NCBI RefSeq assembly: GCF_900105755.1
Contig: NZ_FNTQ01000001.1
Location: forward strand, 9,300,001-9,364,000
DNA: 64,000 nt
Direction of reading: 5' to 3'
Origin: Streptomyces sp. Ag109_O5-10
GTDB taxonomy: Bacteria > Actinomycetota > Actinomycetes > Streptomycetales > Streptomycetaceae
In this document: piece after piece, positions 9,183 to 17,189 of the stretch
Numbering within the stretch: the stretch's first letter is position 1
Layout: each line of letters begins with the position of its first letter
The notes under the pieces: generated by a model
The model's input: only the letters and a program-made list of their open reading frames with translations
The model's database searches: none
Told to the model about the DNA's origin: nothing
Made by a program: the position numbers and the translations under genes

Positions 9183-9320
9183 ATGACGACGGACGAGGGC
9201 CGGGCGGCTCGCCCGCGGACCCGGCAGCTTGCTCCCTGGCAGGCGTTCTGCCTGCAAGCCTCGGTCGTGGTCTTCTTCCTACTCGTCACACAGCAACCGG
9301 CGTCACCTGCGCAGAGGCCA
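9183..9320 (+). pseudogene. 5' fragment of an MFS transporter gene
   Basis: An ATG at 9183 preceded by an AACAGGAGT-type RBS opens a frame that reads LAPWQAFCLQASVVVFFLL, a first transmembrane helix typical of an actinobacterial MFS family. After about 45 codons similarity to a membrane protein stops and IS-derived sequence begins. The gene was truncated by an insertion or rearrangement. The remainder is not visible nearby. Confidence 0.5.
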
Positions 9321-9321
9321 G

Positions 9322-9560
9322 ATCAAGCACACGATCCCCGAGCCGAGAGACCAGCGGACCAACCGCCGGCGCCGCGGCAGCCAAGGCGGTCGGCCCACCA
9401 GGTTCGACGAGACGATCCACCGCCGCCGCAACGAAGTCGGGCGGCCACCAACCGGCTCAAGACCTTCCGAGCCATCGCCACGCGCTACGACAAGAGGGCT
9501 TACGTCCCACGGAACAGTCACCGTGGCGGCGATCAGCCTACGGCTGCGTCCGGAGTGCAG
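9322..9560 (+). mobile_element. IS5-family transposase C-terminal remnant
   Basis: Three short segments in two frames together match the end of an IS5-type transposase: HTIPEPRDQRTNRRRRGSQ with GGRP and FDETIHRRRN, then NRLKTFRAIATRYDKRAY, then HGTVTVAAI. At least two frameshifts separate them, so it is inactive. It directly abuts the truncated MFS gene. A related stretch containing TIPEPRDHRAN occurs on the minus strand near 39910-39965. Confidence 0.65.
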
Positions 9561-9568
9561 CGCCCCGT

Positions 9569-9964
9569 TCAGAGATCCTCGGTACCCGGGAAGTGGTGGC
9601 GAAGTTCGCTGAGTACGCGCTCGTCGACAGCCCTGACGTCCCAGGAGGAACTGTCGAACTCGGTCAGAACAATCACCAGTTTGTCCTCGGCGAACCCACG
9701 TGCTTCGGCGTCGACCAACTGGAGGAAGGGGGTCGTCAGCGACAACAAGGTCAACGTGTCCATGCCGGCGTCGGCGGAGCGTCTCTGCATCTCGACACAG
9801 CGAGGATCGACGATCTCGTCGAACTCGATGCGCCAGGTCAGGTCCAGGCCGAAGCTGCCGAGGCGAACCAGTAGCTCAGCCAACGTCACGTAGTGCTGTC
9901 CCTGCCAGGCAGGAAACGTGATCCCCTTCATCCCCGTCTCTGCTTCAGCTGTGTCGCGTGCCAT
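9569..9964 (-). CDS. Conserved-type hypothetical protein
   Basis: A 131-residue acidic soluble protein with no signal peptide or membrane segment. ATG 9964 is preceded by a GAAGGGGGC RBS, which supports it as a real gene. The sequence alternates hydrophobic strands and charged loops (WQGQHYVTLAELLVRLG, then DKLVIVLTEFDSSSW). No family was recognised. It stands alone between an IS5 remnant and the TetR regulator. Confidence 0.6.
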   Translation of the reverse strand: MARDTAEAETGMKGITFPAWQGQHYVTLAELLVRLGSFGLDLTWRIEFDEIVDPRCVEMQRRSADAGMDTLTLLSLTTPFLQLVDAEARGFAEDKLVIVLTEFDSSSWDVRAVDERVLSELRHHFPGTEDL

Positions 9965-10108
9965 ACGGCCCCCTTCGTTCCAGCGAACACTAGGCCACGT
10001 CTCTGATCAGCCCATACGACCCATCGGACAGGCCCCGGCTGTTCTCCCCGCAGAGGTTGGTGACAGGGTGGGGTCGAGCACGGGAAGCCGCGGTCGCGGT
10101 GCTGTCGC

Positions 10109-10852
10109 TTACGGCGCCCCGGGGCCTGACGTCTGGATCTCTGACTGCGCCGGCCGGGTCTCCAGCGAGTTGAGTCCGATGTCGATGAGTCGGGCTGCGC
10201 GTTGGACGTCGGCACTCACGGCGTCGTGCAGTTCTTCGAAGGTCTGGGTGCGGTTCAGGTGCTTGCGCAGCGCCCGGAACTGGATGGGCCACAGAGCGAG
10301 CAGGGCGGTTGCGGCGATCTGCGATTCGGGGTCGTCCGGGCTCATCCCGGTTCGCTGGGCCAAGACTTCGGCAGCTACGGCGACTTGCTTGTCGGCGGTG
10401 TCGCGCTGATAGGCCCGCAGAGACGGTGTGGATCCCATCAGCGTGCCGAAGCGCAGAAGCATGGCCTTGGCCTCGGCCGGGTCGTTCTGAGAGCTCAGCC
10501 ATGACGTGATGTTGGCCAGCTCGCTGGAGAGGATCTTCAACGTCGCGTCGACCGGCGACAGGTCCGGGTCGGCCAGGATGGCTCTCAGCGAGGCCATGGT
10601 GACCTCGCCCAGATCGAGGACGAGGGATTCCTTGGTCGGGAAGTAGTTGAACACCGTCTTCTCCGAGACCCCGCAGGCTTCTGCGATCTCGGCGACCCGT
10701 ACCGCGTCGAAGCCCCTCTCCATGAACATCTCGGTGGCTGTGTCGGACAACTGCCGTCGAAGAAGCCGTTTCTTGCGCTCCCGTAGCCCCTCGGCGGCGG
10801 GCATCTCGTCATGCGGGCGCAGGGCCGTCCAATCCACGGTGCGCATGGTCAT
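10109..10852 (-). CDS. TetR-family transcriptional regulator
   Basis: About 247 residues. The N-terminal helix-turn-helix is clear: RRQLSDTATEMFMERGFDAV, then IAEACGVSEKTVFNYFPTKES, the standard TetR recognition helix. The C-terminal ligand domain has the usual helical pattern (AKAMLLRFGTLMGSTPSLRAYQRD). Start ATG 10852 is chosen over a longer frame that reads through the intergenic region; 10846 is an alternative. It is divergent from the SRPBCC gene at 10953, with a perfect palindrome between them that is the likely operator. Confidence 0.88.
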   Translation of the reverse strand: MTMRTVDWTALRPHDEMPAAEGLRERKKRLLRRQLSDTATEMFMERGFDAVRVAEIAEACGVSEKTVFNYFPTKESLVLDLGEVTMASLRAILADPDLSPVDATLKILSSELANITSWLSSQNDPAEAKAMLLRFGTLMGSTPSLRAYQRDTADKQVAVAAEVLAQRTGMSPDDPESQIAATALLALWPIQFRALRKHLNRTQTFEELHDAVSADVQRAARLIDIGLNSLETRPAQSEIQTSGPGAP

Positions 10853-10896
10853 CACCGAAGCATATCCAGTCACCAGATAATTTCTGCTACTGTAAG

Positions 10897-10913
10897 TTTT
10901 CAGTCGCTGAAAA
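10897..10913. promoter_or_regulatory. Candidate TetR operator, perfect palindrome
   Basis: TTTTCAG-TCG-CTGAAAA is a perfect 7-bp inverted repeat with a 3-base centre, lying in an unusually AT-rich patch between the divergent TetR and SRPBCC genes. Size and position fit a TetR-type operator controlling both promoters. Confidence 0.65.
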
Positions 10914-10952
10914 TATATGCGGCTTGACGCCTGCATGCGAGAGGAGCCCTCA

Positions 10953-11435
10953 ATGAGCGCCATCCACATCGTCCGCGACTACCCGCATCCACCGGAGAAG
11001 GTCTGGCGCGCGGTCACCGATCCGGAGCTGATTCCGCGGTGGACGGCCACCGGCGCCGGCGCTCGGCCAGCGGGCTTCGCCACCACGGTCGGCACCACAT
11101 TCAAGTTCATCGCGAACCCCAAGCCGGGCTGGAGCGGCGTCGTACTGTGCGAGGTGCTGGAGGTACGCGAGCCTTCGCTGCTGCGCTACTCGTGGCAGGA
11201 CGAAAGCGGTGGCGAGGTCACTGAGGTCGCTTACCGACTCACACCGCACGGCAGCGGAACGCGCTTCGCGTACGACCACACCGGCTTCACCGGCGCCGGA
11301 GGCTACTTCATGGCCAGGATCCTTGGCGCCGTCCGCACGAAGATGCTCACCAAGGGACTGCCTGCGGTGCTGAACGACCTCGACGACCAAGGCAACCTGC
11401 GCCGGCAAATCCCCTTGGATCCCAAGCGGCCCTGA
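10953..11435 (+). CDS. SRPBCC-family (AHSA1-like) protein
   Basis: A 160-residue START/Bet v1-like fold protein: IHIVRDYPHPPEKVWRAVTD is the family start, VLEVREPSLLRYSW the central strands, and VAYRLTPHGSGTRFAYDHTG the conserved C-terminal half. ATG 10953 has the RBS GAGAGGAGC; an upstream in-frame ATG at 10917 lies next to the operator and is less likely. Such proteins bind hydrophobic ligands in the cytoplasm. It is transcribed away from the TetR gene and is its presumed target. Confidence 0.85.
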   Translation: MSAIHIVRDYPHPPEKVWRAVTDPELIPRWTATGAGARPAGFATTVGTTFKFIANPKPGWSGVVLCEVLEVREPSLLRYSWQDESGGEVTEVAYRLTPHGSGTRFAYDHTGFTGAGGYFMARILGAVRTKMLTKGLPAVLNDLDDQGNLRRQIPLDPKRP

Positions 11436-11563
11436 GCAGGCGTGAACCGCTGAACATCGACCACTTCGGCACCTCACCGTTCGTCAGCGCCCGCGAGACG
11501 GCCGGGGCCTCGGGACATCACCCGTGCCCCGGCCATCGTCATCCTCGAACCAGAGAGAGCCAC

Positions 11564-11800
11564 ATGGTCCACCGCAACGCACCCCTGACTGAGACTGGCG
11601 GCCTGCGCCTGGCCCAGTGTGTGGTCGACGGTCAATGGCCACTCCGTAGCGCCGCTGAACGCTTCCAAGTCTCGCCCAGCACAGCGAATCGGTGGGCGGA
11701 CCGATACTGGGGGAGTGGCCTCGGCTGGATGGCGGACCGCTCCAGCCGCCCTCACTCCAGCCGCCCTCACTCCAGCCCCCGTCGCACAAGGGCCCGGGAG
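11564..11800 (+). mobile_element. IS481-family transposase N-terminal remnant
   Basis: The frame from ATG 11564 reads like the N-terminal helix-turn-helix of IS481 transposases: MVHRNAPLTETGGLRLAQCV, then RSAAERFQVSPSTANRWADRY. The similarity ends at the basic SSRPHSS repeat and the DDE domain is missing, so only about 80 codons remain. A 15-bp unit is repeated at about 11741-11775 and encodes the repeated Ser-Ser-Arg-Pro-His. Confidence 0.7.
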
Positions 11801-12008
11801 GAGTGTGCGCGAAGGGATCTCCGCCGTAGTCCAGCACGAAGACACTCTCGCCAATGGCGAGATCCGCGAACTGCGCCGCGCGTTCGAGGCAACCGGCACC
11901 TGTGTGGGTGGACGTCACGCACACCCCCCGTCGGCGCGTTCTTTCAGCTGGTGTTCGGCGTCCTGCTGCACTGTGCCCGCCCGGGCGCGTCATCACGCGC
12001 GTACCGGT

Positions 12009-12040
12009 CGTGTGGCCGGCGGTTTGCCGCCGGCCACACG
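12009..12040. terminator. Strong stem-loop, probable bidirectional terminator
   Basis: A perfect 14-bp inverted repeat (CGTGTGGCCGGCGG and its complement) encloses a 4-base loop TTTG. It lies 58 bases beyond the 3' end of the minus-strand DUF4232 gene. There is no U-tract, as is common in Streptomyces terminators. The 200 bases before it (11801-12008) contain no gene I can support. Confidence 0.65.
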
Positions 12041-12097
12041 ATCACGCTGGATCACACCGCCCGGGGCCGTGGCGTCATGGACACCCGCGGGCTGCGG

Positions 12098-12622
12098 TCA
12101 GTGCTGCTCTTCCTGGCCCAGGCCGATGCCGGTCGTCCAGGACGTGATGTACACCCCGCCCTTGTAGATGTCGGTGGTGCCGGGGAAGAGGAAGCTCGTC
12201 GCACGGCTGCTGCCGTCGGGCATGGCCAGCTGGAGCCCGTTGACCTGTGCCTTGTTCTCGGGTGCGTCGGGGACCGAGTAGGCGATGGTCGTGTGCAGCG
12301 GCGAGTCCGGGCGCAGGACGAGGGTGCCGCCGCGGCCGTTGACGGTCACCGGGATCTTGTCGGTCTGGTCCGGCGGAGAGCTCAAGGTGATCAGCGGGGT
12401 GTCGCTGAGGCTGCAGGTGATGCCGTCGTGCGCGAGCAGGGTCAGGTCGAAGCTGCGGTGGCTGAGGCCGTAGGAGTAGCCGCCGAAGTAGAACGAGACG
12501 TTGCCGGTGGTGCAGGGACGCACGGCGGGCTTGGCGGGGCTGGCGCTCGCCATCGCGGAGCCGGTCAGGAGCATGACGGACAGGGCCGCCGCTACGGCCG
12601 TGGCCCGGGTTCTTCTGCGCAT
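12098..12622 (-). CDS. Secreted DUF4232-domain protein
   Basis: A 174-residue exported protein. Residues 1-28 form a signal peptide (MRRRTRATAVAAALSVMLL and an Ala-rich cleavage region). The mature part starts with a Cys (RPCTTGNVSFYFGG) and contains the DUF4232 pattern GLSHRSFDLTLLAHDGITCS, with two Cys residues that could form a disulfide. The function of DUF4232 is unknown; these are abundant surface or secreted proteins in Streptomyces. It lies 61 bases downstream of the S53 peptidase on the same strand and may be co-transcribed with it. Confidence 0.82.
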   Translation of the reverse strand: MRRRTRATAVAAALSVMLLTGSAMASASPAKPAVRPCTTGNVSFYFGGYSYGLSHRSFDLTLLAHDGITCSLSDTPLITLSSPPDQTDKIPVTVNGRGGTLVLRPDSPLHTTIAYSVPDAPENKAQVNGLQLAMPDGSSRATSFLFPGTTDIYKGGVYITSWTTGIGLGQEEQH

Positions 12623-12683
12623 GGGGAGGGGTCCTCTCGTTTTCGTCGGGGGAAGCCGGATCAGGGGTGCCGGACGAGGTGGG

Positions 12684-14096
12684 TCAGAACGCGCCGAGAC
12701 CGTGGGGCATGCCGATTCCGGTCAGCCCGTCCCAGCCGGGGCCTGCGGTGCACAGCGAGGTGCGGGTCCCGGGGTAGTCGGCGCACTGGTGGTAGTCCTC
12801 GTTGGTGCCGCCGGTGACGTCGGTGAAGCCGGACGCCGGGGCCTGGTACAGGGTGTTGGGTCCCTGGACGGCGGAGAGGTGCCCGGCGCGGGCGTACAGA
12901 CCCGCTATGTAGGGCGCGGAGGCGCTGGTGCCGCCGACGACGGTCCAGTCGTAGGGTTCGCCGCTGCTCGGCGCGTAGGTGTCGTAGACGGCAAGGCCGG
13001 TCGCCGGGTCGGCGTCCGCGGAGACGTCGGCGGCCGCGCGGTGGTGGCCGCAGGCGGCGGTGACCGCGGCGGGCTGGCCGGTGGCCGCGGTGAAGTTCGT
13101 CTCGCACCCGCTGCCGGCGGCCCACCAGCCCGTCGCGGGGGCGTCGGCGGGCAGGGTGACGCCGCCGACGGCGGTCACCGAGGGCAGGTTGGACGGCCAT
13201 GCCTGGTGGATACCGCCGTTGAAGCCGGAGTCGCCGGTGGAGGCGGTGATCGCGACGCCCTTGTGCCTGAACGCCTTGAGAGAGGCGCCGCTGGTGTTGG
13301 TCACGTCCGCGGTGTAGCCGTAACTGATGCTGATCGCCGAGGCGCCGGCGGCCACGGCCGTGTCGACCGCCTTGGCGAAGTCGCCGGTGGAGACGTCGTT
13401 GTCGTCCTCGCCGTCCTGCCAGGGCACGGAGATCTCCAGGAGGTGGCAGGTGGGGCAGGCCGCGGAGGCGGCGTCGAGGTCGAGCGAGGTCTCGACGGCG
13501 ACGTCCTCCTCCAGCGCCGCCCCGGGGCCGCTCTTCTGCGGTGCGGGCTGCTTGCCGCCGGTGTAGTTCTTGAGCGTCAGGCAGCCGGACGCCGTGCCGC
13601 AGGCGGGCAGCCCGAAGGCGGCGCGGTAGGTGGCCAGGTCGGAGGCCAGGGTGGCGTCGACGCCCGCGTCGATGATCGCGATGGTCGCGGTGCTCTTCGA
13701 CTTGGCGGGCAGGCCGTAGGCCTTGGCGAGGTCCTGCGGCCCGTAACCGACGGGCGCGGACGCGCGTAGCGGAGTGGCGCCGCCCTTCTTCTCCGTGACG
13801 ATCTGGCCCGCGCACCGGGGGCAGACGCTGCGCGTGCCGTGCGCGTCCAACAGGGACCCGGTCCGCACCTCCTGCCGCAGCCGTGCGACCGGATCGCCGC
13901 CGCCGGCGGTGGCAGCGGCCGTCCGTACGGTGCCGGCGCCCGCGGGTGCCGCGGCCACGGCCTGCGCGGAGGACGGCGCTCCGGCCAGCAGGGCGGAGAC
14001 CACGATCAGGGCGGCCGCTCCGCCGGTCGCCCGACGGCCGCCGACGATCGCGCGTACGCCCGTACGCAGGCCGGTTCTTCCTCTTCTACGATCCAC
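12684..14096 (-). CDS. Secreted S53-family (sedolisin-like) serine peptidase
   Basis: About 470 residues from GTG 14096, preceded by AGAAGGGA. A signal peptide spans roughly residues 20-50 (GGAAALIVVSALLAG). The catalytic set of S53 is visible: Glu202 and Asp206 in ETSLD, Asp289 in STGDSG and Ser391 in VVGGTSASAP. There is a Cys pair near residues 92-95 (CPRC) and a shorter propeptide than classical sedolisins. It should be an extracellular acidic-type endopeptidase. A longer frame to 14249 exists but lacks a signal at its start. It is followed by the DUF4232 gene. Confidence 0.85.
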   Translation of the reverse strand: MDRRRGRTGLRTGVRAIVGGRRATGGAAALIVVSALLAGAPSSAQAVAAAPAGAGTVRTAAATAGGGDPVARLRQEVRTGSLLDAHGTRSVCPRCAGQIVTEKKGGATPLRASAPVGYGPQDLAKAYGLPAKSKSTATIAIIDAGVDATLASDLATYRAAFGLPACGTASGCLTLKNYTGGKQPAPQKSGPGAALEEDVAVETSLDLDAASAACPTCHLLEISVPWQDGEDDNDVSTGDFAKAVDTAVAAGASAISISYGYTADVTNTSGASLKAFRHKGVAITASTGDSGFNGGIHQAWPSNLPSVTAVGGVTLPADAPATGWWAAGSGCETNFTAATGQPAAVTAACGHHRAAADVSADADPATGLAVYDTYAPSSGEPYDWTVVGGTSASAPYIAGLYARAGHLSAVQGPNTLYQAPASGFTDVTGGTNEDYHQCADYPGTRTSLCTAGPGWDGLTGIGMPHGLGAF

Positions 14097-15087
14097 GGAT
14101 CCACGAATCCCTTCTGTGTTCCCCTGATGGGGTGCGACGCGAGACGACGCGTCACGCACGTGTGATCCACACCGACGCGGAAGAGTTCGCCGGACGGGCA
14201 ACCTTTTTTCTGACAGAGCGTCATGCGTGCGCTCCACAGGACGCGTCAAGGGCGCCGGGAGTCGGTCCGGCCGTCAGCGCCACGGCACTGGAGACCAACT
14301 GCGCTTCATGAAGGACTCGTTCGCCGCGCGGGCATCACCGGCGTCGGTCCACGGCCGCCGGGTGCGGCGGACACGAGCGAACGAGCAGACACTCCCACGG
14401 CTCCACGGCGCCGGACGCCCGTCGGGAACCGGGAGCGGGCCGGGCCGGGGCGGTGCCGGGGCTTCGACGGCCGCGACCGGCGGAGAGTTCGGACGGAACC
14501 GAGAGTTGGCGAGATGTTAGCGAAACGGGAGCAATCCCCACCGGGATGCTCATTTGGCACACTCTGGACCGATATCCGCGGTCTGCCGGGCAGGTGTGCG
14601 GTGGTCGTTGCGCGCCGGGAGCACCGTCGCGCACGACTGCGAGGACAGAACCCACATGACACTTCGCGAGAAGAGACCCGGGCCCGCCGCCCGGCCCCGC
14701 GCCGCACGGCGGTGGCCGCAGTGACCCCGGCGGTTCGTCGGCTCCGTGACCGGAGCGGGCATCGCCTTCGGTTCCGACGCCGCCACGGCCGGCGCCGGCC
14801 ATGGGCACGGCCACACGGCACCGGGCGACCGCGTGGCGAAGCCAGCAGGCGACGGGTGGCTTCCATCTGGCCGGCTGATACCGAAAGAGACTGCACCGGG
14901 TGCCGTGAGCTGTTCGGCGCGGCGGCGGGTGAGCGGCGGGGACCTGCCGGCGGGGGTCCTGATCGCGGCGACCGGGTCGGCTGGCCGCCTGTGGTCGTGC
15001 TGCTGGTCGCGTCATTCACGGTGACGGCCGCGGTGGCGGGAGTGCTGGTCTGACGCGCTCGGGCCGGGCCGGTCTGGGATCAAACGC
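14097..15087. other. Long stretch without a supported gene
   Basis: Several overlapping frames are open on both strands, as expected at this GC content, but none carries a recognisable domain. The only suggestive piece is a hydrophobic tail (VVVLLVASFTVTAAVAGVLV) ending at 15053 on the plus strand, which looks like the transmembrane end of a lost protein. The upstream signals of the S53 gene lie near 14100-14115. Confidence 0.5.
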
Positions 15088-15240
15088 GTGAACGAGTTGC
15101 CGCCGGATCTCCCGCGCCTGCGCGCCACTGCCGATGACTTCGAGGCCGTACTCGTGAACGCCTCCGCGATCCGGACGTTGAACGTCGACGACGTGTCGTG
15201 GACCAGGAACCTCTTCGACCGCAAATTGATTGAGCGATAA
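15088..15240 (+). CDS. Possible 50-residue small protein
   Basis: GTG 15088 to TAA 15240 encodes a small acidic, soluble protein (opening LPPDLPRLRATADDFEAVLV, ending FDRKLIER) with strongly GC-biased third positions. It ends a few bases before the FadR regulator start. No family was recognised, and it could be a leftover C-terminus. It is kept because codon use looks coding. Confidence 0.35.
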   Translation: MNELPPDLPRLRATADDFEAVLVNASAIRTLNVDDVSWTRNLFDRKLIER

Positions 15241-15244
15241 GGTC

Positions 15245-16033
15245 ATGCCTATGCCATCCGAGTCGCAGCCCGCAACCGGTCTGTTCCCGCGACGCCTGCC
15301 CGCCAGCCGCTTGGGTGTGGCAGTCGTTTCCGAGCTCGTCGACCTCATCGTGACGGGTCAGCTGAAGGAAGGCGAGTTGCTGCCCCCGGAGGGTCCGCTG
15401 AGCGAACACTTCGGCGTGAGTCGTACGGTGCTGCGTGAATCGGTGAAGCGGCTCGAGGAGAAGGGCCTGGTGATCGTTTCCCAGGGGCGCGGCACCCAGG
15501 TACGGGCGCCGGGGTACTGGAACATGCTCGACCCGGTGGTGCTGTCCGCGTTGATCGACAACGACGCGACGCTCGGTGTCCTCGACGAGCTGACGATCGT
15601 GCGGGCGAGCCTCGAGTCGGCGATGGCGGGCGCGGTGGCCGCTTCTCGCAGCGCAGACGGGTTGAGGAGGCTGGAGAACGCGTTGACCACGATGCGTGAA
15701 AGCGAGTCCGAGACGGACTCCTTCCGGCAGGCGGATGTGGTGTTCCACTACGCACTCATGGAGATCTCCGGCAACCGGCTGGCGGAGAACATCGCCAAGC
15801 ATCTGTACAAGCGCGCCGTGGAGTCCAGCCGCTACCAGGGCATCGATCCGCCTGATGCGGTCGCACTGACGCTGGAGGAACACGCGGCGATCGTCGATGC
15901 CATCTCGAGGAAGGACGTCGCCGCGGCCCAGAAGGCGATGCACGATCACATCCACGTCTCGTGGGAGCGTCGTCGGCTGCCCGACCACGCGCCAAGGGAA
16001 CGTGGTCGGGCGATCGATCAGGAGAGCGAGTAG
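15245..16033 (+). CDS. FadR-subfamily GntR transcriptional regulator (FCD domain)
   Basis: About 262 residues. The winged helix covers residues 20-85 (VSELVDLIVTGQLKEGELLP, SEHFGVSRTVLRESVKRLEE, then GLVIVSQGRGTQVR). The C-terminal FCD domain follows, with the metal-site residues typical of the family (Asp in RQADVVFHYAL, His in LEEHAAIVDAI, His in AMHDHIHVSWE). ATG 15251 is an alternative start with better RBS spacing. It is convergent with, and overlaps by 16 bases, the end of the sugar catabolic operon. FCD regulators sense organic or sugar acids, so it is the natural candidate to bind the shared ATACGTAT operators of this island. Confidence 0.88.
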   Translation: MPMPSESQPATGLFPRRLPASRLGVAVVSELVDLIVTGQLKEGELLPPEGPLSEHFGVSRTVLRESVKRLEEKGLVIVSQGRGTQVRAPGYWNMLDPVVLSALIDNDATLGVLDELTIVRASLESAMAGAVAASRSADGLRRLENALTTMRESESETDSFRQADVVFHYALMEISGNRLAENIAKHLYKRAVESSRYQGIDPPDAVALTLEEHAAIVDAISRKDVAAAQKAMHDHIHVSWERRRLPDHAPRERGRAIDQESE

Positions 16034-16854
16034 ACGTCGGCGGCATTGCCGCCGAACACCCGCGCCCGTTCCGCGGGGGAGAGCCCCTCCAGCAGCGTCT
16101 CCAGAGCGGACTTCCAGGCCCCCGCTCCGCCGCCCAGTTCGGCCAGCGGCCAGTCGGAGCCGTAGAGCAGACGCCCGGGGCCGAAGGATTCGAGGGCGAT
16201 CGTCACCGGTGCGGCGAGATCGTTCGCACGCCATGAACCGGGGGAGAGGCCCGAGGTGAGTCCCGAGACCTTCGCGACGACGTTCGGCTGCCGCGCGAGC
16301 TCCCGCAGCCGGGACGCCCACGTGCTCCTGTCCTGCCCGGGCTCGGGCGGACCGCCCAGGTGATCGAGCACGAAGCGGAGTCCGCCGTGGCGCGCGGCCA
16401 GGCGGGTCGCCTGCGGGAGCTGCCACTCACGCACGACGAGGTCGAAGCAGAGGCCCTCTTGCTCGAGGACGGTGAGGCCCGCACCGATCTCCTCGCGCGT
16501 CATCCACTCCGGGTCCGGGTCGATGTGGACCAGATGCCGCACCCCGACGACGGGGACAGCGGCGTTCTCGCGGATCCGGTCGAGCTGGGGTCCGACCTCC
16601 GCCGCGAGGTCGACCCACGCGACCAGGCCGGCGACGGCCGGCGAGTCCAGCCCGGCGAGCCGGATGCTCTCGGCGAGGCTGTTGCTCGACTGCACCACCA
16701 CGGCACCGTCGAGACCGGTCGAGTCCAGCATCCCGCTCAGATCGGGGGCTCCGAAGTCGCGGGCGATCGGCCCCATGGTCTCCGGGTCGATCCAGTCCTG
16801 CGGGTCCACGGCCCGGTTCCACAGGTGCACATGGGCGTCGATGCCCGCACTCAT
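16018..16854 (-). CDS. Amidohydrolase-2 family lactonase (L-fuconolactone hydrolase-like)
   Basis: A 278-residue TIM-barrel amidohydrolase. The N-terminal strand has IDAHVHLWNRAVDPQDW, and later landmarks include VVGVRHLVH, LRFVLDHLGGPP and RLLYGSDWPLAE. These match the branch containing L-fuconolactonase and L-rhamnono-lactonase-like enzymes, which open aldono-lactones. ATG 16854 overlaps the stop codon of the mutarotase gene (ATGA), indicating translational coupling. In this island it would hydrolyse the lactone made by the aldo-keto reductase and give the acid for the dehydratase next door. Substrate identity is inferred from context. Confidence 0.82.
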   Translation of the reverse strand: MSAGIDAHVHLWNRAVDPQDWIDPETMGPIARDFGAPDLSGMLDSTGLDGAVVVQSSNSLAESIRLAGLDSPAVAGLVAWVDLAAEVGPQLDRIRENAAVPVVGVRHLVHIDPDPEWMTREEIGAGLTVLEQEGLCFDLVVREWQLPQATRLAARHGGLRFVLDHLGGPPEPGQDRSTWASRLRELARQPNVVAKVSGLTSGLSPGSWRANDLAAPVTIALESFGPGRLLYGSDWPLAELGGGAGAWKSALETLLEGLSPAERARVFGGNAADVYSLS

Positions 16855-17189
16855 GCGAGGTGCCACACTTCCTCGACAGGCTGCCACAGCGCCCCGGGAT
16901 CACGCTCCTCCGCGATCCTCACCTGGCACGGGTCGGTGTGCGTCCACCATTCCTGCGAAGTGGGGTCGTCGGCGATCCGCCGCATGTCCGCCTCGTGGTC
17001 GTCGCCGACGTACTCGTAGTAGGCGAACAGGATGTCGCCGAAGATGAAGATGCTGTAGTTGCGCACGTTGCACTCGGTGAGCTTGCGTTCGACGCTCGGC
17101 CAGACGGCGCGGTGCAGCGCCAGGTACTCCTCGCGCTTGTCGGGCCGCACACCTACGACGAAGGCCCTTCGCTCGGGTCGACGGGTCAT
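16851..17189 (-). CDS. L-rhamnose/L-fucose mutarotase-like protein
   Basis: A 112-residue protein of the RhaM-like ferredoxin-fold mutarotase family: RRAFVVGVRPDKREEYLALH, VWPSVERKLTECNVRNYSIF and ADDPTSQEWWTHTDPCQ are family landmarks, including the conserved active-site His and Tyr. It interconverts the alpha and beta anomers of a 6-deoxyhexose. Both ends overlap neighbours by ATGA: the dehydratase upstream and the lactonase downstream, so the three are translationally coupled. The presence of this protein is the best sequence evidence that the operon handles a deoxysugar. Confidence 0.9.
   Translation of the reverse strand: MTRRPERRAFVVGVRPDKREEYLALHRAVWPSVERKLTECNVRNYSIFIFGDILFAYYEYVGDDHEADMRRIADDPTSQEWWTHTDPCQVRIAEERDPGALWQPVEEVWHLA

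Noticed and set aside
11484..11996. Minus-strand frame containing LAIGESVFVLDYGGDPFAH
   Set aside because: Considered as part of a defence or DUF protein, but no family could be recognised and the frame overlaps an IS481 remnant.
12501..13769. Plus-strand open frame opposite the S53 peptidase
   Set aside because: Gly/Val/Ala-rich mirror of the peptidase gene; no start signal.
14223..15053. 276-codon frame upstream of the FadR gene
   Set aside because: Arg/Gly/Pro-rich with no domain or RBS; only its hydrophobic tail is suggestive.
15245..16854. The FadR/lactonase 3' overlap as a sign of a misplaced gene end
   Set aside because: Both proteins end naturally, and a 16-base convergent overlap is unremarkable.
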